Shown here: one piece after another, positions 49,241 through 57,912 of the stretch
How positions within the stretch are numbered: position 1 is the stretch's first letter
Layout of the letters: every line of letters begins with the position of its first letter
Source of the DNA: Actinomadura macra NBRC 14102
GTDB lineage: Bacteria > Actinomycetota > Actinomycetes > Streptosporangiales > Streptosporangiaceae
Assembly: GCF_001552215.1 (NCBI RefSeq)
Contig: NZ_BCQT01000028.1
Coordinates: 62,001 to 126,000 of the forward strand
Direction of reading: 5' to 3'
Length of the DNA stretch: 64,000 nt
Made by a program: the position numbers and the translations under genes
The notes under the pieces: model-generated
What the model was told of the DNA's origin: nothing
What the model saw: only the letters and a program-made list of their open reading frames with translations
Databases searched by the model: none

Positions 49241-50593
49241 GTGGCGGAACCGAGGGTGCGCGAAACAACGGACGAGGGCGCGCGAGACCTACAGGACGAA
49301 GCGACGGGGGTGGACGCGGCGGCGATCTGTGCCGACCTCATCCGTTTTGACACCGTCAACCGAGGCGAGGGCGTGGCCCACCCGGAGCGACCCGCGGCCG
49401 AACACGTCGCCGCGCTGCTGGACGAGGCCGGTGTCGCTGCCACGATCGTCGAGTCCGCGCCGGGCCGGGCCAGCGTGCTGGCCCGCATCCCGGGGAGCGA
49501 TCCGGCGCATCCAGCGTTCCTCGTCCACGGGCACCTGGACGTGGTGCCCGCCGATCCGTCCGAGTGGAGTGTTCCCCCGTTCTCGGGCGAGGTGCGGGAC
49601 GGGTGCGTGTGGGGCCGCGGCGCGGTCGACATGAAAGGCACCCTCGCGATGACCCTGGCGACCGTCCGGCGGCGGCTGCGCGAGGGCCGCCGCACGCGCG
49701 GCGACCTGGTGCTGGCCTTCCTCGCCGACGAGGAGTGCACCGGCGACCACGGGTCCCGGTACGTGGCGCGCGAGCATCCGGAGTTCTTCGCGGGCTGCAC
49801 CGAGGCGATCAGCGAGTCGGGCGGCTTCAGCGTGCACGCGGGCGGGCGCCGGGTGTACCCGATCGCGACCGGCGAGCGCGGCACCACGTGGATGCGGCTG
49901 ACGGCCCGCGGCACGGCCGGGCACGGCTCCAAGCCGGCGCCCGACAACGCGGTCGCCGAGATCGCGCATGCCGTGTCGCGGATCGCCTCGTACGAGTGGC
50001 CCGTCCGGCTGACACCGGGCGTCCATGCCCTGTTGGACGGCCTGGCGGACGCGCTCGACACCACCATCGACCACGACCGCCTCGACGCGGAGGCCCGCCG
50101 CCTCGGCGGCGTCGGACAGCTGTTCTCCGGGACGATCCGCAACTCGGCGAACCCGACCCGCCTGGACGCCGGGTACAAGATCAACGTGGTGCCGGGTGTC
50201 GCCACCGCGCAGGTCGACGGCCGCTACCTGCCCGGTACCGGCGAGGAGTTCCTGGCCACGATCGACCGGCTGCTCGGGCCGAGGGTCACCCGCGAGTTCC
50301 TCAACTACGAGGAGGCCCCGGCGGCGGACCCGGCGGGCGGGACCTTCGCCGCCCTGGGTGCCGCGCTGCGCGCCGAGGACCCGGCGGCGCGTCCCGTCCC
50401 CTACGTGATGGCGGGCGGCACCGACGCGAAGTCCTTCCACCGGCTCGGCATCGCGAGCTTCGGCTTCGCCCCCCTCCTCCTCGGTCCCGATCTGGACTAC
50501 TTCGGCATGTTCCACGGCGTGGACGAGCGCGTCCCCCTGGAGGGCCTGGCGTTCGGCACCCGCGTGCTGGACCGCTTCCTCGACACGCGCTGA
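49241..50593 (+). CDS. M20/M25/M40 family metallopeptidase or amidohydrolase
   Basis: The protein of about 450 residues binds two zinc ions. Ligands are seen in HGHLDVVP, GRGAVDMKG, LADEECTGDHGS (catalytic and bridging glutamates), MAGGTDAKSF and the late FHGVDERVP. A dimerisation domain lies at about 200-320. It probably cleaves small peptides or acylated amino acids in the cytoplasm and may process peptides brought in by the divergent Opp-type transporter. The start is uncertain: an upstream TTG (49217) would add a TTA codon, rare here, so GTG 49241 is preferred; GTG 49310 is also possible. Confidence 0.9.
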   Translation: MAEPRVRETTDEGARDLQDEATGVDAAAICADLIRFDTVNRGEGVAHPERPAAEHVAALLDEAGVAATIVESAPGRASVLARIPGSDPAHPAFLVHGHLDVVPADPSEWSVPPFSGEVRDGCVWGRGAVDMKGTLAMTLATVRRRLREGRRTRGDLVLAFLADEECTGDHGSRYVAREHPEFFAGCTEAISESGGFSVHAGGRRVYPIATGERGTTWMRLTARGTAGHGSKPAPDNAVAEIAHAVSRIASYEWPVRLTPGVHALLDGLADALDTTIDHDRLDAEARRLGGVGQLFSGTIRNSANPTRLDAGYKINVVPGVATAQVDGRYLPGTGEEFLATIDRLLGPRVTREFLNYEEAPAADPAGGTFAALGAALRAEDPAARPVPYVMAGGTDAKSFHRLGIASFGFAPLLLGPDLDYFGMFHGVDERVPLEGLAFGTRVLDRFLDTR

Positions 50594-50600
50594 CCCCACG

Positions 50601-50807
50601 TCAGTCGGGTGTGGAGGTGCGGCCCGACCAGCGGAAGACGGGGAGCCTGCCCTCGGGTGTGTCCCGGTGCCGGGCCGTCGCCTTGAAGTGCTCGTAACCG
50701 CCGCGGAACGGCAGCCTCAGCTCGACACCGGGAGGGGTGATGGGGGCGATCCGGTCGGGAAGGTCCGCCGGACCGCCTTCCAGGAATGCCTTCAACGAGG
50801 TGTCCAT
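50601..50807 (-). CDS. DUF5988-like small protein
   Basis: A protein of about 68 residues with LKAFLEGGPADLPDR near the start and GYEHFKATARHRDTPEGRLPVFRWSGRT at the end. This matches the pattern of DUF5988 proteins, small actinobacterial proteins of unknown function. ATG 50807 lacks an SD. An in-frame TTG at 50843 follows AGGAGG too closely, and GTG 50822 is a further option. It sits between the M20 peptidase (convergent, 7 nt) and the ABC exporter operon (same strand, upstream end at 50878 is the permease stop). Confidence 0.65.
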   Translation of the reverse strand: MDTSLKAFLEGGPADLPDRIAPITPPGVELRLPFRGGYEHFKATARHRDTPEGRLPVFRWSGRTSTPD

Positions 50808-50877
50808 AGAGCGGATGGTCACACGGGGCGGGCGTTCCGCCAATCCTCCTGGAGGAGGTATCCGTGCGCCCCGCCCG

Positions 50878-51654
50878 TCACTGTGACTTCTGGTAGCTCC
50901 GGAACGAGAACACCGCGAGACCCACCGTCGCGGCGGTCAGGGCCAGCAGCGGACCGGCGTGCACGGCCACCGAACCCCAGTCGGGATCGCCGGCGAGGGC
51001 GGCGCGCCCGGCGTCCAGCGCCCAGCTCACCGGGTTGCCGGACGCCACGTGCCGCATCCAGTCCGGCATGAGCCCCTTGGCCATGAACGCCGAGGACAGG
51101 AACGTCAGCGGCAGCAGCAGCATCACGTTAAGCCCGATGATGGTGTTGCGGTCCCGCACCAGCAGCGCGAGGGTGTTCGACAGTGCGGCGAGCACCACGC
51201 CGATCAGTACCGACATCGCGACCAGGACCGCCAGTCCGGCGGCGCCGCCCGGGTAGTGCGCGCCCGTCACCCGGCCCAGCGCGATGATCACCAGGGACTG
51301 GAAGGCCGTGCTGAGCGCCTGTTCGATGACGCCCGCGTTCGCGATGGCGCTGCGCCGCACCGGGGCGACGAGGAACCGGTTGAGCGTGCCGCGCTCGATC
51401 TCGTCGATCGTGCCCATCCCGGCGAAGGAGTTCAGCGACACCGCGTTCATGATCACGACACCGGGGACGAGATAGTCCAGATAGGAGTCAGCGCCGAAGC
51501 CGGGCAGCTCGACGACCTTCTCGAACAGGCCCCCGAACAGGAACAGCCAGATGATCGGCTGGATGAGCGTCATGACGAGGACGGCGGGGTTGCGCACGAG
51601 CGCCGACAGCCTCCGGTGGGTCATCCACCAGGTGCCGGTGAGAAGACCGGTCAT
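50878..51654 (-). CDS. ABC-2 type transporter permease (drug-export type)
   Basis: The 258-residue permease has six predicted helices and the ABC-2 pattern of DrrB-like exporters: LIQPIIWLFLFGGLFEKVVELPGFG, YLDYLVPGVVIMNAVS, IDEIERGTLNRFLVAPVRRSAIANAGV, and LLLPLTFLSSAFMAKGLMPDWMRHVASGNPVSWALDAGR. The ATG overlaps the ATPase stop (ATGA). With that ATPase it should export a hydrophobic compound. The compound is unknown. Confidence 0.95.
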   Translation of the reverse strand: MTGLLTGTWWMTHRRLSALVRNPAVLVMTLIQPIIWLFLFGGLFEKVVELPGFGADSYLDYLVPGVVIMNAVSLNSFAGMGTIDEIERGTLNRFLVAPVRRSAIANAGVIEQALSTAFQSLVIIALGRVTGAHYPGGAAGLAVLVAMSVLIGVVLAALSNTLALLVRDRNTIIGLNVMLLLPLTFLSSAFMAKGLMPDWMRHVASGNPVSWALDAGRAALAGDPDWGSVAVHAGPLLALTAATVGLAVFSFRSYQKSQ

Positions 51655-52655
51655 CGGACACCTCCGGCGGCGACGGCCTCGGCGGCCCCGCCGGTCTCGG
51701 CCACGTCGGCCTGAGCGAAACGACGACCGGCATAGCGCAGGTAGACATCGTCCAGGGACGGCCGCGCGACGGTCGCGGCCGCGGCCGGCATCCCTGCCTG
51801 GTCGAGCGCGGCGAGGACGGCGGGGACCGCCGCGGCCCCGTCGTCGGTCCGCGCGCTGAGCCGCGGACCGTCCACGATGACGTCGCGGACACCCGGCAGC
51901 CGGCCGAGTACCGCCCGCACCCGTGGTTCGTCGGGGGCCTCCCGCCACTCCAGGTGGACGGCGTCACCGTGCAGCTCGCCCTTGAGGGCGTCGGGGGTGC
52001 CCTCGGCGACCACACGGCCCCTGTCGACGATCGCGAGGCGCCGCGCGAGCCGGTCGGCCTCGTCCAGGTAATGGGTGGTGAGCAGGATCGCCAACGCGTC
52101 GTCCCCGGCCAGCCGGGCGATCTCCGCCCACATCGACGCGCGGGCCTCCGGGTCGAGGCCGGTGGTGGGTTCGTCCAGGAACAGCACCCGGGGTCGGTGG
52201 ACGAGGCCGAGCGCCACGTCCAGCCGCCGCCGCATCCCGCCCGAATAGGTCTTCACCTTGCGGGATGCCGCCTCCTCCAGGCCGAACCGCTCCAGCAGCT
52301 CCGCGGCGCGGCGGCGAACCTCGGCGCCGCCCATCCCGTACAGGCGGCCCTGGAGGACCAGGTTGTCGCGGCCGCTGGCCTCGGGGTCGGCGCCTGAGCG
52401 CTGCGACACGACGCCGATGACACGCCGGACGCGGTCGGGACGGCGCAGCACGTCGTGCCCGGCCACGGTCGCCGTGCCCGCGTCGGGCCGGATCAGCGTG
52501 GTGAGAATCTTGACGGTGGTGGACTTTCCGGCCCCGTTGGGGCCGAGCAGCCCGAGGATCTCGCCGTGGCCGACGATGATCGACAGTCCGTCCAGGGCCC
52601 GGACGTCGCCGGGATAGGTCTTGACGAGGCCGTCGGCCTCGATGGCGTGTGCCAT
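51651..52655 (-). CDS. Daunorubicin-resistance-type ABC transporter ATP-binding protein
   Basis: A 334-residue DrrA-like ATPase: Walker A GLLGPNGAGKST, signature TYSGGMRRRLDVALGLVHRPRVLFLDEPTTGLDPEARASMW, switch LLTTHYLDEADRLARRLAIVDRGRVVAEGTPDALK. The C-terminal DrrA extension includes VARPSLDDVYLRYAGRRF. It is coupled to the permease downstream. Upstream, 148 nt away on the same strand, a PadR regulator ends; such regulators commonly control drug exporters. Confidence 0.96.
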   Translation of the reverse strand: MAHAIEADGLVKTYPGDVRALDGLSIIVGHGEILGLLGPNGAGKSTTVKILTTLIRPDAGTATVAGHDVLRRPDRVRRVIGVVSQRSGADPEASGRDNLVLQGRLYGMGGAEVRRRAAELLERFGLEEAASRKVKTYSGGMRRRLDVALGLVHRPRVLFLDEPTTGLDPEARASMWAEIARLAGDDALAILLTTHYLDEADRLARRLAIVDRGRVVAEGTPDALKGELHGDAVHLEWREAPDEPRVRAVLGRLPGVRDVIVDGPRLSARTDDGAAAVPAVLAALDQAGMPAAAATVARPSLDDVYLRYAGRRFAQADVAETGGAAEAVAAGGVR

Positions 52656-52803
52656 GTCTTCTCGTCTCCTCCGTTGCACGCGGAGGCCCCGGATAGGCTG
52701 GTGATCGCGGTCTCGCCGCCGGGGCCCGCTCCGCGAGTGGGTTCGGTGGTGGGTTCTCACGGTCCCGGCGGCGGTGTTGCCGCACCCCGCCGGGACCCTT
52801 GAC

Positions 52804-53448
52804 TCAACTCTCCGGGGTTCCCCTCTCCGCGAGCTCGGCCACCTCGGCCGGGACCTCGCCGGTCTCGTGGTACATGCGCCACAGGTCGAGGCCCTGCAGC
52901 GTCCCGTCGTCTATGTCGGCCAGCAGGGCACGCACCCAGCCGGCTTCCGCCCTGCGCATCGCCAGGTCGTACTCCGATTCGATGAGGAAGATGCGGGGCA
53001 CCTCGTCCGCGTCCGCGAGCATCGCGTCCTGCTCGGCAATCTCCCGGTCCAGCGCGTCGAGCCGGCGCCGCAGCAGCCTGGCCACCTCGTCGGGGCCCAG
53101 GGCGCCGACCACCGACAGACCGGCCTCGAACCGCGGGTACTCACGCTCGGGTTCGGCGATGATCTCCCGGACCCAGTCGGCGAGCTCGTCCAACCCGTTC
53201 TCGGTGATGCGGTAGACGGTCCGCTCCGGCCGCGCCCCCTCCCGCACGCTTCCCTCCACGGCCAGGTATCCGTGCTTCTCCAGGTTGCGGACCACGGTGT
53301 AGAGCGAGCCCCATTTGATGTCGATGTCGCGGTCTTTGCTGCGGGCGCGCATCAGCGAGGCCATCTCGTACGGATGCATCGGCTTGGCGGAGACCGTCGA
53401 CAGCACGGCGAGACCCAGAAGGTTGTTCACCTTGCGCCGTTTCGCCAT
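52804..53448 (-). CDS. PadR family transcriptional regulator
   Basis: The 214-residue regulator has the PadR winged helix at about 5-90: NLLGLAVLSTVSAKPMHPYEMASLMRARSKDRDIDIKWGSLYTVVRNLEKHGYLAVEGSVREGARPERTVYRITENGLDELADWV. The C-terminal helical domain mediates dimerisation. ATG 53448 has GGAG at 5 nt. It precedes the DrrAB-type exporter genes on the same strand, after a 148-nt gap, and its own promoter carries repeated CGAGTAT elements, so autoregulation and exporter control are likely. Confidence 0.94.
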   Translation of the reverse strand: MAKRRKVNNLLGLAVLSTVSAKPMHPYEMASLMRARSKDRDIDIKWGSLYTVVRNLEKHGYLAVEGSVREGARPERTVYRITENGLDELADWVREIIAEPEREYPRFEAGLSVVGALGPDEVARLLRRRLDALDREIAEQDAMLADADEVPRIFLIESEYDLAMRRAEAGWVRALLADIDDGTLQGLDLWRMYHETGEVPAEVAELAERGTPES

Positions 53449-53464
53449 AGCGACTCCTCGGGGG

Positions 53465-53510
53465 CGAGTATTCGTCAACGAGTATAGACATCGTTCGCAA
53501 CTCACGTCCA
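53465..53510 (-). promoter_or_regulatory. padR promoter with repeated operator-like element
   Basis: On the minus strand TGGACG (53505-53510), an 18-nt spacer and TATACT (53481-53486) form a fair promoter. ATACTCG occurs at 53479-53485, overlapping the -10, and again at 53465-53471, 14 nt further on. The repeats around the start point are a likely PadR binding site. Confidence 0.6.
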
Positions 53511-53582
53511 GCCAGGCCGGGCCGGCCCATCGCGTTCGCGTCGCCCTGCGCACCCGCGGCCCCGCGGGGGTAGGGATCAGGT

Positions 53583-54452
53583 GTGGACTTCTCCAGCGCG
53601 TCCGGCGAGCTCTACGGTGTCGCCCCCGGCGAGTTCGTCGAGACCAGGACGCGGCTGGCACGGCGGGCCAAGCAGGACGGCGACGCCGCGCTCGCCAAGC
53701 GCATCGAGGCGCTGCGCCGCCCGACGCTGCCGGCGTGGGCGGTCAACCTGCTGGCGCGCTCGGCCGAAGACGACCTCGGCCGCCTGCTGGACGTCGGCGA
53801 GGAGCTCCGGACGGCGTGGGGCTCGGGCGGTGGTCTCGGTGACCTGGAGCAGCGCCGCGCGCGGCTCGTCCGCGATCTGGTGCGCAGGGCGGGCGAACTG
53901 GCCGCCGACGCGGGCCAGCCGTTGCGCGACCAGGCCGTCCGGGAGGTGGAGGACACCCTCCAGGCCGCCACCGTCGACGCAAAGGTCGCCGGCGAGGTCC
54001 GCGAGGGAAGGCTCACGCAGCCGCGCAGCCACTCGGGTTTCGTCCCGGCAGGCTTCCCCGTGGCCCCGGACGGCGCGGAGCAGGAGAGGGCCGAGCGCGA
54101 GCGGCCGGCGAAGAAGAAGCGGCCCGCGGCAGAGGCCAAGGTGACGCGGACGAGTACCGCACGCGCGAAGCGGGCCGCGTCCTTGCGCAAGCGGGCAGAG
54201 GAGGCGGCGGCCACGCTGGCCGAGCGGCGGCAACGGGCCGAGGAGGCGCGGGAGGCGGCCGAGCAGGCGTCCACCGAGGTGGGGCGGCTGCGGCATGAGC
54301 TGGAGCGGGCCGTCACCGAGCGCGACTCGGCGGTGCGCAGGGCGGAGCGGGCCGAGCAGGCGCTCGCCCGCGCGCAGGACGCGGCGCACGAGGCGCGTGC
54401 GTCCGCCGAGGAGGCGCGGAAGGCCGCCGACCGCGACGCCGAAGGCGGTTGA
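53583..54452 (+). CDS. Conserved coiled-coil protein of unknown function
   Basis: The 289-residue protein has a structured N-terminal part (about 1-150) with LYGVAPGEFVETRTRLARRAKQDGDAALAKRIEALRRPTLPAWAVNLLAR, typical of an unnamed family widespread in actinobacteria, then a basic linker (PAKKKRPAAEAKV) and a long Ala/Glu/Arg-rich coiled coil (about 195-285). No signal peptide or enzyme motif is visible. GTG 53583 is the start. It diverges from padR across about 134 nt. The role is unknown; DNA or envelope contact via the basic and coiled parts is only a guess. Confidence 0.75.
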   Translation: MDFSSASGELYGVAPGEFVETRTRLARRAKQDGDAALAKRIEALRRPTLPAWAVNLLARSAEDDLGRLLDVGEELRTAWGSGGGLGDLEQRRARLVRDLVRRAGELAADAGQPLRDQAVREVEDTLQAATVDAKVAGEVREGRLTQPRSHSGFVPAGFPVAPDGAEQERAERERPAKKKRPAAEAKVTRTSTARAKRAASLRKRAEEAAATLAERRQRAEEAREAAEQASTEVGRLRHELERAVTERDSAVRRAERAEQALARAQDAAHEARASAEEARKAADRDAEGG

Positions 54453-54565
54453 ACGGCGCCCGCCGGAACTCGACCGCCCGGGCGACGCCGATCGATGCCC
54501 CGCAGTGAACCGGACTTTCTGGATGAAGTAGGTTCTATCCGAACGGGATTCGATGATGAGGGGGC

Positions 54566-55606
54566 GTGGTGACGGCACCGGTCGTGGAGCAGCCGACGGA
54601 CTGGACCGAACCGGGTGCCCATCAGGTCGCGCCGGGCGTGCACCGCATCCCGCTCGCCCTGCCCATCCCGTCACTGCACGCGGTGAACGTGTACGTGATC
54701 GAGGACCGCGGCGGCCTGGTCGTGGTCGACTCCGGCTGGGCCATGCCCGACACCCGCACGGCGCTGGAGGGTGGGCTCCGCTCCCTCGGGCACGGGCTGG
54801 ACGACGTGGCGCAGTTCCTCGTCACCCACGCTCACTGGGACCACTACTCGCAAGCCCTCGCGCTGCGGGAGTCGTTCGGCACGCGCGTCCGGATCGGGCG
54901 CGGCGAGCGACCCTCCATCGAGGCGTTCGACACCCGGAAGGGCCTGCATCCGCGCCAGGTCGAGATGCTGCACCGCTGCGGCGCGGCTGCCCTGGCCGAG
55001 GAGATCGCGGGGAGGCCCGTCGCGGCGCCGGAGCGGAACGTGCCACACACCATGCCGGACGCCTGGCTGGACGACGGGGAGCGCGTCGGCCTCACCGGGC
55101 GGGCGCTGGACGTGGTCGCCACGCCGGGCCACACACGCGGCCACATCGTCCTGCGCGACGCCGACGCCGGGCTGCTGTTCGCCGGGGACCACATCCTGCC
55201 GCACATCAGCCCCTCGATCGGGCTGGAGACCGAGCCGGAGCCGAAGCCGCTGCGCAGCTACCTGGCGTCGCTACGGCTCGTCCGCGACATGCCGGACACC
55301 CTGTTGCTGCCCGCGCACGGCCCGGTCACCGCAAGCGCGCACGCGCGCATCGACGAACTCCTCGAACACCACGCGGCGCGCCTGGACGCGGCCGCCGAGC
55401 AGGTCCGCGCGGGCCACGGCACGGCGTTCGAGGTCGCCGCCGCCCTGCCGTGGACGCGGCGACGGCGCAGGCTCGCCGACATGGACGCCTTCAGCAGGAT
55501 GCTGGCCGTCCTGGAGATCGAGGCGCACCTGGACGTCCTGGCGGACCAGGGCGTCCTGGACGCGCACGACGAGGCGGGCGTCCGCGCCTACGCCGTCCGG
55601 GCCTGA
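54566..55606 (+). CDS. MBL-fold metallo-hydrolase
   Basis: A 346-residue metallo-beta-lactamase-fold hydrolase. The metal motif is THAHWDHYSQ with later ATPGHTRGH and FAGDHILPH, and a distal histidine in LLPAHGPV. The C-terminal ~90 residues form a helical extension (HARIDELLEHHAARLDAAAEQV). Members hydrolyse thioesters, glyoxalase-type adducts or polyketide intermediates. The start is GTG 54566 or GTG 54569, behind a GGGGGCG SD-like run. It ends 4 nt before the convergent DinB-type gene. Confidence 0.92.
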   Translation: MVTAPVVEQPTDWTEPGAHQVAPGVHRIPLALPIPSLHAVNVYVIEDRGGLVVVDSGWAMPDTRTALEGGLRSLGHGLDDVAQFLVTHAHWDHYSQALALRESFGTRVRIGRGERPSIEAFDTRKGLHPRQVEMLHRCGAAALAEEIAGRPVAAPERNVPHTMPDAWLDDGERVGLTGRALDVVATPGHTRGHIVLRDADAGLLFAGDHILPHISPSIGLETEPEPKPLRSYLASLRLVRDMPDTLLLPAHGPVTASAHARIDELLEHHAARLDAAAEQVRAGHGTAFEVAAALPWTRRRRRLADMDAFSRMLAVLEIEAHLDVLADQGVLDAHDEAGVRAYAVRA

Positions 55607-55610
55607 GCCT

Positions 55611-56225
55611 TCAGCCCGGCCAGTCCGCCGGGTCCCGTCCGAGGTGGGCCAGCAGGCGCTCGCTCGGCCCGGCTGGACCGGGCAGGGCCACGGGCGGCGC
55701 GAACAGGCCGTGCCGGGTGGCACCGGTGACCAGCACCGACGCGATGCCGAGCAACCGCTCGGCGAGCACAGGGGGGATCGGCCGTGGCCGCCCGATCGCC
55801 TGCGCGATGTCCCAGCCGTGCACGGCGATCTCGATGGCGCCCGTCTCGGCGACCACGTCCGCCCGCAGGGGACACCCTCCGACGGTGACCGGCCGTTCGG
55901 GACCGGCTGCGGTCCAGGCATCGAGGAGCCGCTGCGCGCCCTCGCGGAACCCCGCCACCAGCGCCTCCGCCGGATCACCTTCCGGTGGTGGCCGCTCCGC
56001 CTCGGGCACGAGCCGGACCTGGCCGGTGTCGACGGCCTCCAGCAGCGCGGACAGCGAGTCGCCGGTGTGCCGCAGGAGCATCTCGAGGTCCCAGGCCCGG
56101 CACGGCGTCGGCATGGTCAGCGCCCCGCCGGTAACACCGTCCAGCGCCCCCAACGCGAACTCGACCGCCCCTTCCAGGAGTCCCGGACCGTAGCCCTGTG
56201 GCGCCGCCGTCCCTACCGCGTCCAT
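55611..56225 (-). CDS. TIGR03086-type DinB/mycothiol-dependent family protein
   Basis: The 204-residue protein belongs to the DinB-like four-helix metal-binding family that includes mycothiol-dependent maleylpyruvate isomerase. It shows PTPCRAWDLEMLLRHTGDSLSAL with the first metal histidine and AIEIAVHGWDIAQAIGRPRPIP with a second histidine. Many members have no known reaction. ATG 56225 is preferred to GTG 56231 because AGAGG then lies 6 nt away. Presence fits a mycothiol-producing organism. Confidence 0.85.
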   Translation of the reverse strand: MDAVGTAAPQGYGPGLLEGAVEFALGALDGVTGGALTMPTPCRAWDLEMLLRHTGDSLSALLEAVDTGQVRLVPEAERPPPEGDPAEALVAGFREGAQRLLDAWTAAGPERPVTVGGCPLRADVVAETGAIEIAVHGWDIAQAIGRPRPIPPVLAERLLGIASVLVTGATRHGLFAPPVALPGPAGPSERLLAHLGRDPADWPG

Positions 56226-56426
56226 GCGCACCCTCTTCTCCCGCGTTGATCCCTCATAGGAACCGACCAGGACGGGCCGAAGAAGTCACCGGGACCGGAG
56301 CGATGACTTTCAGAGCATCCTCCGGTCTGTACCGACGGCAGGGGACCCGCTGAAATGCCCCACCCCAGAGCGCCGCGCTCTTCCCACCGGTGCCCGCCCA
56401 CGCGGGTGCCGGGCGCGGCGGCCCGG

Positions 56427-56470
56427 CGGCCGCGTGGTGGCCCCGCACGGGGGAGGCCACCACGCGGCCG
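56427..56470 (-). terminator. Large stem-loop after the serine hydrolase
   Basis: CGGCCGCGTGGTGGCC (56427-56442) and GGCCACCACGCGGCCG (56455-56470) form a perfect 16-bp stem with a 12-nt loop. It lies 42 nt after the serine hydrolase stop, in the 286-nt gap before the DinB-type gene. There is no T tract. Nothing else was recognised in this gap. Confidence 0.7.
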
Positions 56471-56511
56471 TTCGCGGCTTCCCGGGCACAGGCGCCCTCG
56501 GACGCGGGCTG

Positions 56512-57687
56512 TCAGCGCCCGCAGAGCACGTGGCGGACGGCGTTCGCCGCCGTCGCGTCCTCCTGGAAGCCGCCATCGCCCTCCAGCTGCGCGCTGACGC
56601 TGACGGTGGCGCTGCGGCGCGCGTCCGGGGTGACGCCCCCGCGGGTCAGATAGCCGGGCGTGTCACCGCCGTGACCCCAAAAGCCCGCCTTGGAGCAGCT
56701 CAGCGGGAACCAGAACAGCCCGAGCCCGTATCGGGAGCCCGTGAACGAGCCGTCCAAGGTGGTCGGGACGGTCTTCTGCATCTCGGTGAGCTGTGCGGGC
56801 TTGAGCAGCCGTCCGCCGATCAGCGCCGCGAAGAACCGGTTGAGGTCGGCGGCCGTCGTGACCACGCTGCCCGCCGACGACGCCCAGCTGTAGTCCATCG
56901 TGGTGACGTCCAGGAACGGCCCGCCCTCGGTGAACTGCTGGTAGCCGCGCGGGCGGGGGCGGGGGAACTCGCGCCCCTTCACGAAGGTCGTCTGCGTCAG
57001 GCCGAGCGGCCGGAGGATCCGTCGCCCCACCTCGTCCTCCCACGGATGCCCGGTGACCCGCTTGATGATCATCCCCACGAGGACGTACCCGGTGTTGCAG
57101 TACGACCACTTGGGGGTGCCATCGGGGTTGGTCTCCCCCGGCTGGAAGTTCGGCCTATGCTTGAGCGCCATCCGGACCAGGTCCTCGGGGGCGAAGTGGT
57201 CGTACCGGTGGGCGTCGACCTCCTCCGCAGAGCCGAACGGCAGATCCTCGGAGTAGTCGTAGAGGCCGCTCGTGTGCTGGAGCAGGTGGCGAATCTTGAT
57301 CTTCGTTCCGTCGCTGCCGTTGCCCCGGACGAGACCGGGCAGCCATTGATCGACGGTGTCGTCCAGGTTCAGCCGGCCCTCCGCCACGAGCTGGAGGATG
57401 ACCGTCGCCACGTACGTCTTGGTGTTGCTCCCTCCCCGGAAGTACGAGCCGTAGGGGATCGGGCGTCCGGTTCGCACGTCCATCACCCCGGCGCGGGCCC
57501 TGACCGTCCCCTCCGGGGTGCTCGCCTCCGCCTGGACGCCTGTGACCCCGGTGGCCTTGACCGCGTTCACGTCCCGCTGGAGCGTCGTCGCACCCGGGTC
57601 TGCGAGGGCCGTACCGGCGGTCGCGGTCAGCACCGCCGCCCCCACCCCCACGGCGACCCCTCGGCGGGTCCTGCTGAGCGTGCCCAA
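56512..57687 (-). CDS. Exported serine hydrolase (beta-lactamase/DD-peptidase family)
   Basis: The 391-residue protein has a signal peptide (RTRRGVAVGVGAAVLTATAGTALA) and a class C-like penicillin-binding fold. The active-site motifs are SNTK (SxxK, about 87-90), YCN (YxN, about 196-198) and HGGDTPG near residue 340. It may be a D-alanyl-D-alanine carboxypeptidase, a peptidase or an esterase acting outside the membrane. The start is TTG 57687, with GGAG 6 nt upstream. It is a single gene, ended by the large stem-loop downstream. Confidence 0.93.
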   Translation of the reverse strand: MGTLSRTRRGVAVGVGAAVLTATAGTALADPGATTLQRDVNAVKATGVTGVQAEASTPEGTVRARAGVMDVRTGRPIPYGSYFRGGSNTKTYVATVILQLVAEGRLNLDDTVDQWLPGLVRGNGSDGTKIKIRHLLQHTSGLYDYSEDLPFGSAEEVDAHRYDHFAPEDLVRMALKHRPNFQPGETNPDGTPKWSYCNTGYVLVGMIIKRVTGHPWEDEVGRRILRPLGLTQTTFVKGREFPRPRPRGYQQFTEGGPFLDVTTMDYSWASSAGSVVTTAADLNRFFAALIGGRLLKPAQLTEMQKTVPTTLDGSFTGSRYGLGLFWFPLSCSKAGFWGHGGDTPGYLTRGGVTPDARRSATVSVSAQLEGDGGFQEDATAANAVRHVLCGR

Positions 57688-57912
57688 TGCCTTCTCCGTC
57701 CGTTCGACCTACGCCGCCCGGACCTCACGCTAGGGAGCGCGGTCCGCCGCCACGACGGGGCCACCTGGTGCGTTCGCGGTGGGGTGAGCCCCACCCGGCA
57801 AGCACCGGCCGGTCGCGCTTGAACGATCCGGCCGCGAACGACCCGGCCACCGTCGCCGGACCGCTCCAGAGTTACGCTGGCGTTCCGATTCCCCCCAGCG
57901 GAAGGAACGGTG

